A stretch of DNA of 64,000 nt from Marinobacterium_D sp050908845 (GTDB lineage: Bacteria > Pseudomonadota > Gammaproteobacteria > Pseudomonadales > Balneatricaceae). The position numbers and the translations under genes were made by a program. Positions 38,971 through 47,283 of this stretch are shown in pieces (within the stretch, counting starts at the first letter, position 1; each line of letters begins with the position of its first letter). Location: positions 1,364,001 through 1,428,000 of the forward strand of contig NZ_CP194171.1 in assembly GCF_050908845.1 (NCBI RefSeq), read 5' to 3'. The notes beneath the pieces were generated by a model. The model did not search any database, was not told the DNA's origin, and saw only the letters and a program-made list of their open reading frames with translations.

Positions 38971-39012
38971 TACCCGGGCCTGAGGGAACTGTGTTTTTAC
39001 ACAGCCTCCTTT

Positions 39013-39023
39013 GCCGGGGTTTT
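39013..39023 (+). terminator. fumarase terminator, right arm (split by IS)
   Basis: GCCGGGGTTTT completes the fumarase terminator whose left arm is at 37428-37437. Confidence 0.8.
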
Positions 39024-39057
39024 GCGTTTCTGGCAACAGGCTGTCGGTCGGAGTTTG

Positions 39058-39071
39058 TTGACCCTTATCAA
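39058..39071 (+). promoter_or_regulatory. FNR/Anr-like box upstream of cytochrome c
   Basis: TTGAC-CCTT-ATCAA matches the FNR/Anr consensus TTGAT-N4-ATCAA at 9 of 10 positions. It lies 96 bp ahead of the cytochrome c start. It suggests oxygen-responsive control. Confidence 0.55.
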
Positions 39072-39166
39072 AGGAGACCTGCAAACAGTACTCAAGTACT
39101 AAAGAGGCCGGATTCCGGTGGGGCATATAGTGGAGCTATCTGTTAACTGGCCTCATGAGGTGTGCC

Positions 39167-39571
39167 ATGAATAACCGTTGGATAGCTGCACTTTCTCCTT
39201 CTGCCCTGGTTGCTCTCACTGCTCTGGTTGCTTCTCCCGCGCTTTACGCCGAAGGCAGCGATCAGGAAGCGATGGCAGCGGCGGGTGCTGCCGTGTTTCA
39301 TCAGTGCGAAGCCTGTCATACATTGGACCCGGCAAAGAACGGCTTTGGTCCCGATCTGCATGGCGTGGTCGGGCGTGAAGCCGGTACCGTGCCGCGTTTT
39401 GCCTATTCCGATGCGCTGAAAAATTCAGGGCTTACCTGGAGCGAGGAGAACCTGCGTAAGTGGGTGGCCGATAACGAAGCGCTGGTGCCGGGCACACGCA
39501 TGCGTCACGTCTCGGTGACCGACCCGGTGGAACAGGACTACCTGATCGCTTTTCTGAAATCCCTGAACTGA
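39167..39571 (+). CDS. Periplasmic class I cytochrome c
   Basis: This 134-residue protein starts at the ATG preceded by GAGG. It has a signal peptide to about residue 28 (ALYA), one heme site CEACH at 47-51 and the probable axial Met112 in VPGTRM. It is a mitochondrial-type (c2-like) single-heme cytochrome that would carry electrons in the periplasm. An FNR/Anr-like box upstream suggests induction at low oxygen. No oxidase genes are adjacent. Confidence 0.9.
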   Translation: MNNRWIAALSPSALVALTALVASPALYAEGSDQEAMAAAGAAVFHQCEACHTLDPAKNGFGPDLHGVVGREAGTVPRFAYSDALKNSGLTWSEENLRKWVADNEALVPGTRMRHVSVTDPVEQDYLIAFLKSLN

Positions 39572-39587
39572 TCAGGCGGGTAATTGA

Positions 39588-39965
39588 TCAATCTGGCTCT
39601 TTGGCAGGGGAGGGGCTTTTCTTCGGCAGTAGTCCCTCTTTCCTGAGTCTGGCCTTGAAAGCTTTCATCACCGGTCGCGAGATCCGCGTTTCCGCCAGTA
39701 CACGGGTTTCGTAGATCTGCTCGATCATCGCCGCCGAGGGCGTCTGCCCGACTGTGGCAATCAATGTATGCATCTCGTCCCCCAGATGTTCACCGCTGAG
39801 AGTGCTGCAGTGTCGGTAGAGCTCGGCAGCCAGCGTCTTGTCCTGCTCATTCATCTTGCACTTGCCGTCGAGGATCTTGAGCATAAGGGCGATCACGCAG
39901 TCGATCTCCCGAGGCGAAAGCGAATGACTTTTCAGCCACTCTTCAGCGGGTATAAGAGCGCTCAT
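39588..39965 (-). CDS. Uncharacterised 125-residue protein next to AAA+ ATPase
   Basis: I do not recognise this protein. It is mostly helical, soluble, without signal peptide, with a basic Lys/Pro-rich tail (residues 100-125). Its ATG lies 14 bp after the AAA+ gene stop on the same strand, so it is probably the second gene of that operon. It may be a partner or adaptor of the ATPase. Confidence 0.7.
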   Translation of the reverse strand: MSALIPAEEWLKSHSLSPREIDCVIALMLKILDGKCKMNEQDKTLAAELYRHCSTLSGEHLGDEMHTLIATVGQTPSAAMIEQIYETRVLAETRISRPVMKAFKARLRKEGLLPKKSPSPAKEPD

Positions 39966-39979
39966 CTGATATTACTCCC

Positions 39980-41704
39980 CTAGGCGGCACTCTTCGGGCG
40001 TTGTGCGTTCGTGCCGGTCATATCCAGACCGCGGAAACCGGCGCAATGCTCGAACACCTCCATGCTCGGCGGGCAGTCTCTGAAGCTGCAGAATTTCGCC
40101 ACCAGTTTGGCCAGGCCCTTGATATCGCGGCCGCTGGCGCTGGCGAAGCGTTCGGCCAGTTGCTCAAGCTGCTCTGCCTCCAGCGGCAGACCAAACTGCT
40201 CTGTCATCACCTGCCAGATGCGGCTGCGTTCCTCGGCATCGGGGTGTTGATAACGCACCATGGCGATACAGCGGGAGATGATCGCTTCGTCGATATCGTC
40301 GATGCGGTTGGTGGTCAGGAACAGCAGACCGTTAAAGTACTCCAGCACGCGCAGGAATACACCGACCACCGCGTTCATGGTCAGGTTGTCGTCGCGGCGC
40401 TTGATATAGACATCCGCCTCGTCGATCAGCATTACGGCGCCCCAGCGCTGGGCACGGATCAACACATCCTTCAGGTTTTTCTCCATCTCGGCCACGTTAA
40501 GCCCCAGCTGGCCGGAGTGAACGCGATACAGCGGGCGGCCGATGATCTCCGCATAGACTTCGGCGGTCAGGGTTTTGCCGACACCGGCGGGACCGCTGCA
40601 GAGCACGGTGGTGCCGCCGGATTTGCCGTCGATGATATCGTCCAGCAGCATCTCCATCTCGGCGGTGAGTATATCGATCAGATCAGTGTGGGCCTGGGGC
40701 AGGACCAGTTTATCTTTCAGCTCCGGTTGATAGCGGTAGGGCTGCAGGTTATCCACATGCACCCAGAGATGGTGGTGCAGCTCCAGATGGAACATCAGGA
40801 TATAGCCATGCACCGGAATTCGGCTGAACAGGGGTTCCGGGATCGCCTCGGCCAGGGCCTCGATGCGCTTGTCCACCTCATCACTGAAGCTGGACTGGCG
40901 GGCGATGCGCTTGAGGATGGCGTTAAGGATCTTGCCGCTCTGCTGCAGCGTCAGTTCCCGCTCGGCGAGCACCTCCTCGTCGTTCACCAGCCGGGCGTCG
41001 CCGCCGCTGGCGGATAGCACGACACGGGGCTTGCGGCCCCATTCGCTGTTGCGGTGCGAGGCGGCCGGGTCTTCGGCGTAGATGCCGGTGCCGCTGCCGG
41101 AGAACTGCTCGCCGAAGTTGGCGCGCCAGTTGATATAGCGCTCGTTGGCGGCGTCAAAGCTGGCCAGCAGGTGGTCGGTCTCTTTCAGATAACCCTTGGT
41201 GGCGAGCAGCTCTACCAGTGACTGATTGTTGAGGTCACGCTCGGAGATGATCAGCTGCTTGGTCTGGAGCTTGCCTCGGCTGTTGGCTTTCAGGTCGATG
41301 ACGATACGCGCCTGCTCCTCGCTGCCGGCGGGGGTGAAGTCGATGCGGGAGACCGCCCAGGGCAGCAGAGTGCCGCTGCCTTCCAGGCGGAACAGCCAGC
41401 CCCGGCTGACGTTCTGGCTCAGATGGGCGATCAGTTCCGGCAGCAGCTCCTCGAGATCCTCTCCTACGCTGACAGGCTCGGCGGCAAAACTGGCATCGCG
41501 CAGCGCCTGCAGTTGGGCTTTCTTGCCGGCCCCTCCCGGAAGCTGGCCGTAGATGTCGATCAGCAGATTTAACTGCTCCTGGTTGAAGACCTGAAACGGG
41601 ATCTCAACCCTGCTTGCCAGCTTGAGCTGCTCTTCCCAGGTCGTCAGTGATGGACAGCGCTGGAACAGCGTTGTCGCCACATTTCGCTCGATTTGAAGTT
41701 TCAC
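39980..41704 (-). CDS. Uncharacterised AAA+ ATPase
   Basis: This 574-residue protein has a long N-terminal part of unknown fold (1 to about 340) and one AAA+ module: Walker A GPAGVGKT at 371-378, Walker B VMLIDEAD at 424-431, sensor 1 TTN at 464-466 and a probable arginine finger at 478. The module resembles classic AAA proteins (FtsH/ClpX-like range) but no protease or DNA domain is present. It leads an operon with the 125-residue gene. Target unknown. Confidence 0.8.
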   Translation of the reverse strand: MKLQIERNVATTLFQRCPSLTTWEEQLKLASRVEIPFQVFNQEQLNLLIDIYGQLPGGAGKKAQLQALRDASFAAEPVSVGEDLEELLPELIAHLSQNVSRGWLFRLEGSGTLLPWAVSRIDFTPAGSEEQARIVIDLKANSRGKLQTKQLIISERDLNNQSLVELLATKGYLKETDHLLASFDAANERYINWRANFGEQFSGSGTGIYAEDPAASHRNSEWGRKPRVVLSASGGDARLVNDEEVLAERELTLQQSGKILNAILKRIARQSSFSDEVDKRIEALAEAIPEPLFSRIPVHGYILMFHLELHHHLWVHVDNLQPYRYQPELKDKLVLPQAHTDLIDILTAEMEMLLDDIIDGKSGGTTVLCSGPAGVGKTLTAEVYAEIIGRPLYRVHSGQLGLNVAEMEKNLKDVLIRAQRWGAVMLIDEADVYIKRRDDNLTMNAVVGVFLRVLEYFNGLLFLTTNRIDDIDEAIISRCIAMVRYQHPDAEERSRIWQVMTEQFGLPLEAEQLEQLAERFASASGRDIKGLAKLVAKFCSFRDCPPSMEVFEHCAGFRGLDMTGTNAQRPKSAA

Positions 41705-41838
41705 CCCTGTCTCCTCGCGTCTGTTGCCAGATTGTCAGGGGCAAACGCCATGCCAGGGCTAAGCTTATGAAATTCAGTTGTTTTGTCGCGGCTCAGTGTG
41801 AGGTTGCCGACACAGTGTCGGCATTGGGGCGGGGTTTA

Positions 41839-43464
41839 TCAGGTAATGTAGGCATCCGGTGGGCCGCCCGGGCTGGTGGCCACCTGGTTTCTGCCCGCCT
41901 GTTTTGCCCGGTAGAGTGCCGAGTCGGCTTTCTGCAGCAGTTCGCTGTCGGTGCACAGGTCGCCGTAGTCAAAATAAGCGACGCCGGCACTGATGTTCAG
42001 GTTGATCAGTTCGCCCTGCTTGGACTGGATGGAGAGTTCGGGGGCTTCAACCCGTATCTGTTCGGCTATCGCCTGGGCCTCGGAAAGGCCGATCTGAGGC
42101 AGGATGAGGGCGAACTCCTCACCGCCATAGCGCGCAGCGAGTTCGCCGGAGCGCTGAGCGAAGCGTTTGAGCAGGTGGGCGAACGCGCGCAGGCAGTCAT
42201 CGCCCTGCTGATGGCCGTAGGCGTCATTGATCTGTTTGAAATGGTCGATATCAAACAGGATCAGTGCCAGGGTTTGCTGGTGTCGCGTCGCCCGGTTCAG
42301 CTCTTGCTGCAGACAGGTGTCGAACTGGCGGCGATTGGCGATGCCGGTAAGGCCATCGAGATGAGACAGCTTTTCCAGCTCTTCATTCAGGTGGCGAAGC
42401 TCCATAGAGGTTTCGCTGTAGTGCTGTATATTTTCGGCGATGGCATTTATCTCCGAGAAGTAGCCCAGCTTTTTATCCTCATCGGACAGCGGAATGCCTC
42501 TGCTGGCGAGCTCCAGGGCCTCGCTGGTGCGCAGTATGGGACGCAGCACCAGGTAGTTGAAACCGATCAGCAGCGCCGTGCCGATCACCAGAAATGCGGC
42601 AATAAAGACCCAGGTTAAGTGCTGTACCTGCAGGGCATCGTCTTCCACACGCTTGGCCAGTTGCTGTGTTTTCAGCGCGGCATCGTTGTTTAGCAGGTTG
42701 CTGAGATGCAGCTGTTCGCGGATCGCTTCCTGGTAATAACCTTCAGCCTGAATCTGCAGTTGGATGATGTCGACAGTACGCTCCTGCAGCCGAGCCAGCA
42801 GTTGACCCAGTGTGTCACTTGACGCGCCGGCCGAGCTGGCAAAGGTCAAAGGGCTCTGGGATGTCTGCTGCCTGGTACGTTCGATCTCCTCGATCAGTCC
42901 GGCCCAGTCAGCGGTGAGAAGGTTGGTATGTTCTATGTTGGTGGCGAGGACAAACAGCGAGCGGCTGATCGCTGACGCCTGGGGGCCTGCCGATATCTGT
43001 GCCTGGTGTGGCAGCGCCAGTTGTTCGCTGATCTGGCGCAGCGCCCTGGCGTCCGTGTGCAGCAACTGTTGCAGGCGATGCTGTTCTGTGCGCCGTTCTG
43101 ACAGTGGCAGAATGGCCTGCATTACGCTGCTGGCCTGCTTTGCCAGTTGTGGGTCCGGCTCGAAGGCAAAACCGTTAACCAGTACCTGAGACTGCAGGCG
43201 GGTACGGCGGATCAGTGCCGGGTCCTCCGTCCGGTAAAGGGTGTTGATAAAGTAGTAAAGCCGGTCTGCCCGCTGGCTGTTGTGGCGCCACTGGGTGATG
43301 GCCGGGAGGTGAATATCACGGGTTTCCCGTGCTTTATCCACGATGCCGTTCATCAGCGGCATCGCCAGCCAGATCATCACGCCAAGAAGCAGCAGCAGCA
43401 GTAACACGCCGATGTGAATGGTGTGGGCCAGGCTGGGGCGGAACTGATGGGCCCGTTTCTGCAT
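41839..43464 (-). CDS. Membrane diguanylate cyclase (GGDEF)
   Basis: This 541-residue protein has membrane helices at about 16-36 and 284-306 enclosing a helical periplasmic sensor, then a GGDEF domain with the active motif GGEEF at 447-451 and metal ligand Asp405. The inhibitory site, normally RxxD, reads RSGE (438-441), so product inhibition may be weakened. It should make cyclic di-GMP. It follows the periplasmic binding protein gene by 21 bp. Confidence 0.9.
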   Translation of the reverse strand: MQKRAHQFRPSLAHTIHIGVLLLLLLLGVMIWLAMPLMNGIVDKARETRDIHLPAITQWRHNSQRADRLYYFINTLYRTEDPALIRRTRLQSQVLVNGFAFEPDPQLAKQASSVMQAILPLSERRTEQHRLQQLLHTDARALRQISEQLALPHQAQISAGPQASAISRSLFVLATNIEHTNLLTADWAGLIEEIERTRQQTSQSPLTFASSAGASSDTLGQLLARLQERTVDIIQLQIQAEGYYQEAIREQLHLSNLLNNDAALKTQQLAKRVEDDALQVQHLTWVFIAAFLVIGTALLIGFNYLVLRPILRTSEALELASRGIPLSDEDKKLGYFSEINAIAENIQHYSETSMELRHLNEELEKLSHLDGLTGIANRRQFDTCLQQELNRATRHQQTLALILFDIDHFKQINDAYGHQQGDDCLRAFAHLLKRFAQRSGELAARYGGEEFALILPQIGLSEAQAIAEQIRVEAPELSIQSKQGELINLNISAGVAYFDYGDLCTDSELLQKADSALYRAKQAGRNQVATSPGGPPDAYIT

Positions 43465-43485
43465 CCTGATCTCTCCCGTTTCGGA

Positions 43486-44253
43486 TCAGTAGATGCTGAA
43501 CGGAAAATACTTGCGGTTGATGCGGTCATAGCCGCCATCAAGCCGCAGACGTTCGAGGGCGCTGTTGAGCGCTTCCCGTAAGTCGTCGTCACCCTGACGA
43601 ACCGCGATGTGGGCCTTCGAAAGTAGCTCTTCGGAGTTGAGCGGTGCGCCGATGAAGTCATACTGCGATGATTCAGGTTGCTGCAGGAAATCGAGCAGGT
43701 TGATGGTATCGGACAGGACCAGGTCGGCCTGGCCCGACGTCAGCAGCTCCAGGGCCTGGACCTGATCGTCTGTCAGCCTGATCTCGCTGTTGGTGTAATG
43801 CTTGTTAAGAAAATCGGCCTGTATCGTACCGCGACCAGTGGTCAGCACTGCGCCGGCCAGCGCTGATGGCGTGCTTGCAGTGAAGCGTTTGGGGTCGCCG
43901 ATAAAGATGGTATGGGAGCGGTAGTAGTAATCGGTAAAGTCCACGCGGAGGTCCCGTTCCGCTGTTTTTGCCATGCTGGCGACGACAAAATCGGCCTTGC
44001 CTGACTCAAGCAGTGGCAGTAACTGAGTCCACTCGGCCTCAACCATTTCGCAGTCGCGCTGCATGCGTTCACAGAGCGCCCAGGCAATATCCACGTCAAA
44101 CCCGGTGAGCTCGCCACGTTCGTCAGTGTAACTGAAAGGGGGGTAGGTGCCCTCTGTGGCGATAACAAGCGGCTCTGCCGACAGGCTGGTGATCAGGCTT
44201 CCCAGTATCAGTGGCGGCAGCATCCGCTTGGGGAAGCGCAACTTCTTTGCCAT
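43486..44253 (-). CDS. Periplasmic amino-acid-type substrate-binding protein
   Basis: This 255-residue protein has a signal peptide (cleavage near residue 26) and a bacterial family 3 solute-binding fold (EGTYPPFSYTDERGELTGFDVD). GGAGA precedes the ATG. No ABC permease or ATPase is nearby; the next gene in the operon encodes a periplasmic-sensing diguanylate cyclase. It may therefore present a ligand to that sensor rather than serve transport. Confidence 0.85.
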   Translation of the reverse strand: MAKKLRFPKRMLPPLILGSLITSLSAEPLVIATEGTYPPFSYTDERGELTGFDVDIAWALCERMQRDCEMVEAEWTQLLPLLESGKADFVVASMAKTAERDLRVDFTDYYYRSHTIFIGDPKRFTASTPSALAGAVLTTGRGTIQADFLNKHYTNSEIRLTDDQVQALELLTSGQADLVLSDTINLLDFLQQPESSQYDFIGAPLNSEELLSKAHIAVRQGDDDLREALNSALERLRLDGGYDRINRKYFPFSIY

Positions 44254-44568
44254 ATTCTTCTCCGACGAGGTCTCGACTTATCCATGAGAAACTATCGATA
44301 GCACTTGAGCGCTTCAGTGTAGCCTGAGATGGCACGGACCTGTTCATAGCTTCCCTTATATTACTCAAGAATTCTGAAACTGTCTTTTCGTCGTGTGATG
44401 AATACAAACTTTCTACTTGTTGGTGCCTCGTTGTAAATGGGGGCTGGTGAATTAAAAACGCAGGTTGTTCCTTGCCCCGGGTAAGTCCCCTGACTCTAAG
44501 CGAGTGGATGTCTGTAAGGGGCCGACCTGGCCGGTGGCAAAGGCGCTGCTGCAGATGATCTGACGGGG
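44254..44568. other. Gene-free spacer between two cyclic-di-GMP loci
   Basis: 315 bp with no convincing ORF. The part near 44254 should hold the promoter of the binding-protein operon, reading leftward; no clear hexamers were assigned. No terminator with a T-run was found for the gene ending upstream of it. Confidence 0.5.
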
Positions 44569-46278
44569 TCAGAGCGACTCATAGGCGGCGCTGCGGTTCC
44601 GACCTGCCTGCTTGGCCTGGTAAAGCGCCATGTCGGCCGACTGCAGAGACTTCTCCAGCGACTCGTTCTGACTCACCAGGTAGCAGCCGGCGCTGACCGT
44701 CACCTTGAGTGGCGCCTGATCGTCGTCGTAATGGATGTTGCAATCCCCGATGCCGCTGCGGATACGCTCGCTGAGGCTTTGCAGCGCGTCTAACTCGTCT
44801 GTCTGGATCAGCAGCAGAAACTCATCGCCGCCCCAGCGGGCGGCACAGTCATAACCGCGCAGTTGCGTGCGGACCTGAGCTGCGACCTCGAGCAGAACCT
44901 GGTCACCGGCCTTGTGGCCGTACTGGTCGTTGATCTCCTTGAAAGCATCCAGATCGATCCAGATCAAGCCGAACTGACGTCCTTCGCGTTCCAGCTGCTG
45001 GCGCACGCCCTCGAGACGCTCCTGCATGCCGCGGCGGTTAAGCAGCTCGGTGAGCGGATCGGTTTTGGTCAGGTTCTCCAGTGCTTCGGTACGCACCCTT
45101 ACCTTGTACTCCAGGTCCAGACGTGCGCTCTGTACCGCCTTGGCCATGCCTTTGAAATGGTTCATCAGGCGGCCTATTTCCCCGGAAGGCAGGGCCTGCT
45201 CCAGGTTTTTCGGATAATGACCCTCTTTGATATCGTCCATCCCCGCTTCCAGCTTGACCAGCGGTGTGATGACGAAATATTTAAGTGCCAGATGCAGGAG
45301 TAACAGGCTGAGCAGCAGCATCAGCCCGAAGCTGAACAGAATGCCGCTGAACAGGCTGAACGGCAGCACCACCTCCAGGTCAAGCAGGGTGATCTCATAC
45401 CAGCCGATCTCCGGCAGGTATGCGATGCCGGCCAGGTGGCGGCGACCGTCGATATCGACAAAACGGGTCAGTACCTGGTTCGGGTCGTTAACCAGCTGCT
45501 GCATCAGTCTGTGTACCGCACGCTGGTCATCCGGGTCGGAGAACAGCCGGTCAACCATGGTCTTGTCGCTGCTCGACTTGGTGATTGTGGCAAAGTCGAT
45601 CAGGCTCTGGTCACGGTAGAGTTGAATCGCGCCGTCATGGTCGGTGAACAGGCTGGTGATGCCGGGTTCGTCCTGGTTGACCACCTCATTGATAAAGCTG
45701 GTCAGATCCAGACCGGTGCCGACCACCCCGAGAATCTCGTCGCCGTCGCGCAGCAGCATGTCGATCCAGAGCTTGGTAACACCGAGCTCCACATCCGGGT
45801 TCACGTTCAGGTGCATGTCCCGGTTTTGTTCAATGATGTCGTAGAACCAGCTGTCGGCGGGGCGGGAAGGGTCGAGGGTGTAGCGATACTGGGCACCGGC
45901 GTATTCATTGGCGGCGTTATTGTGGTAGTAATCGCCCGATGCCAGAAGGGCGACGAAATAGCTGTTGTCATGGAAGTTGAGGCGGTAGTTTTCCATCTCG
46001 GCGATGGCGCGCTGCTTCAACACCGGATCGTCCGGGTTTTGCGCCCACTCGATCAACTGCCGGGAGTGTGCGAACTGGCTGGACAGTGCGATCTCGCGCA
46101 GAATGGGCTGAACCGTGCGGGCTTTATCGTAAAGTACCTGCTTTTCGGCATAGCGGGTGGCCCACTCCTCGACGATGGATTCGGAGAGCTGGCGGACAAG
46201 TACCCAGATAATGGCCGCCGAGAGCAGGAAAAGTGCCATCATCAGCAGCATGAACCGGGTTTTGAGATTCATGGTCAT
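44569..46278 (-). CDS. dCache-HAMP-GGDEF diguanylate cyclase
   Basis: This 569-residue protein has membrane helices at about 7-28 and 305-335, a periplasmic double Cache-type sensor between them (VVGTGLDL, GWYEITLLD), a HAMP-like linker at about 335-388 and a GGDEF domain with GGDEF at 483-487 and an intact inhibitory RxxD site (Arg474-Asp477). It should make cyclic di-GMP in response to a small extracellular ligand. The start MTMNL may instead be the second Met. Confidence 0.92.
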   Translation of the reverse strand: MTMNLKTRFMLLMMALFLLSAAIIWVLVRQLSESIVEEWATRYAEKQVLYDKARTVQPILREIALSSQFAHSRQLIEWAQNPDDPVLKQRAIAEMENYRLNFHDNSYFVALLASGDYYHNNAANEYAGAQYRYTLDPSRPADSWFYDIIEQNRDMHLNVNPDVELGVTKLWIDMLLRDGDEILGVVGTGLDLTSFINEVVNQDEPGITSLFTDHDGAIQLYRDQSLIDFATITKSSSDKTMVDRLFSDPDDQRAVHRLMQQLVNDPNQVLTRFVDIDGRRHLAGIAYLPEIGWYEITLLDLEVVLPFSLFSGILFSFGLMLLLSLLLLHLALKYFVITPLVKLEAGMDDIKEGHYPKNLEQALPSGEIGRLMNHFKGMAKAVQSARLDLEYKVRVRTEALENLTKTDPLTELLNRRGMQERLEGVRQQLEREGRQFGLIWIDLDAFKEINDQYGHKAGDQVLLEVAAQVRTQLRGYDCAARWGGDEFLLLIQTDELDALQSLSERIRSGIGDCNIHYDDDQAPLKVTVSAGCYLVSQNESLEKSLQSADMALYQAKQAGRNRSAAYESL

Positions 46279-46431
46279 ACGCAGTCCGTTGCTGCATTAA
46301 AAGATAGAACGGATCATATCAGATATTTCTGAGTGTAAGATCAATACCAAAGTCGGCGCAGTGGAGAGTTGAAGCTGGCTGTAGCAGCCGAATGAAAGCG
46401 TTCAGGGCAAATTTAGAAGGTAGTAGAAGCG

Positions 46432-47169
46432 TTGATTCCGGGTTTGAGAAAAGGATCGCAAAAACGTACCTCGGGGCTGCTGGCACGGTTTCGCAGAGCA
46501 TTGCTTTGGCTGCTGCTGGGGACGGTCGGCGTCCTGCTGGCTCTGCTGCTTGTACTGAAATACCTGGATCCTCCGGTCTGGAGCTGGCAGATGCACCGCT
46601 GGTTCAACCCGCCGGAGGAGTTCAGTGGCAAGTTTTACCACCAGTGGGTCGATCTGGAGGAGATACCGCTGTCGATGCAGCTGGCAGTGGTTGCCTCTGA
46701 GGATCAGCGTTTTCCGCTGCACTCCGGTGTCGATACCCAGGCGATCGGCGAGGCAGTCAACGAAGCGCTGGAAGGGGAAGGGTTGCGCGGTGCCAGCACC
46801 CTGACCCAGCAAACAGCGAAAAACCTGCTGCTCTGGCCGGGCCGTGACTGGCTGCGCAAAGGGCTGGAGCTGCCCCTGGCGTTCCTGCTGGAGTGGATCT
46901 GGGGCAAGGAGCGTATTCTTGAGGTCTACCTGAATATCGCTGAATTTGGTCCCGGTGTATTTGGCGTCGGTGCGGCCAGCGAGTACTGGTACCAGCGCCC
47001 GGTGCAGACCATCAGCGATAACCAGGCGGCACGGCTGGCAGCGATTCTGCCCAACCCCTGGCGCTACTCGGCGCAGCCGCCCGGTCCCTATGTACAGAAA
47101 AGAGCGCGCTGGATAGAGCGGCAGATGCGCCAGCTGGGCCTGGCCTGGCTGGACCCGATCCGGGACTGA
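46432..47169 (+). CDS. mtgA: Monofunctional biosynthetic peptidoglycan transglycosylase
   Basis: This 245-residue protein has one N-terminal membrane helix (about 24-44) and a GT51 transglycosylase domain with catalytic Glu90 in ASEDQRF and the signature GASTLTQQTAKN at 120-131. It polymerises lipid II into glycan chains. It appears to start at TTG with AGAAGG 11 bases upstream. No penicillin-binding domain follows, which fits MtgA. Confidence 0.93.
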   Translation: MIPGLRKGSQKRTSGLLARFRRALLWLLLGTVGVLLALLLVLKYLDPPVWSWQMHRWFNPPEEFSGKFYHQWVDLEEIPLSMQLAVVASEDQRFPLHSGVDTQAIGEAVNEALEGEGLRGASTLTQQTAKNLLLWPGRDWLRKGLELPLAFLLEWIWGKERILEVYLNIAEFGPGVFGVGAASEYWYQRPVQTISDNQAARLAAILPNPWRYSAQPPGPYVQKRARWIERQMRQLGLAWLDPIRD

Positions 47170-47283
47170 AGCGGGGAATATCGCAGCCAGTTGGTCGGAA
47201 ATTAGGCACGGCTGGGGTATACTGCCATCGATTCCGGCCGCCCGGCCTTTTCCGATACGCTCGATTTAACCGGTTTACTCCCT

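Larger units (their letters stand above)
37447..39003 (+). mobile_element. IS1182-family insertion sequence, copy 2
   Basis: The element is 1557 bp, bounded by TGTGTAAAAACAC inverted ends, with the transposase on the plus strand, so opposite to copy 1. It lies at the apex of the fumarase terminator. It lacks one CTAT unit present in copy 1 near the transposase stop and differs by a few bases. Both copies are intact, which indicates recent movement. Confidence 0.9.

Noticed and set aside
30207..39003. Composite transposon carrying fumarase and trhP
   Set aside because: The enclosed genes are housekeeping and the terminator arms outside each IS belong to the adjacent host genes, so each IS inserted separately rather than bringing the block in.
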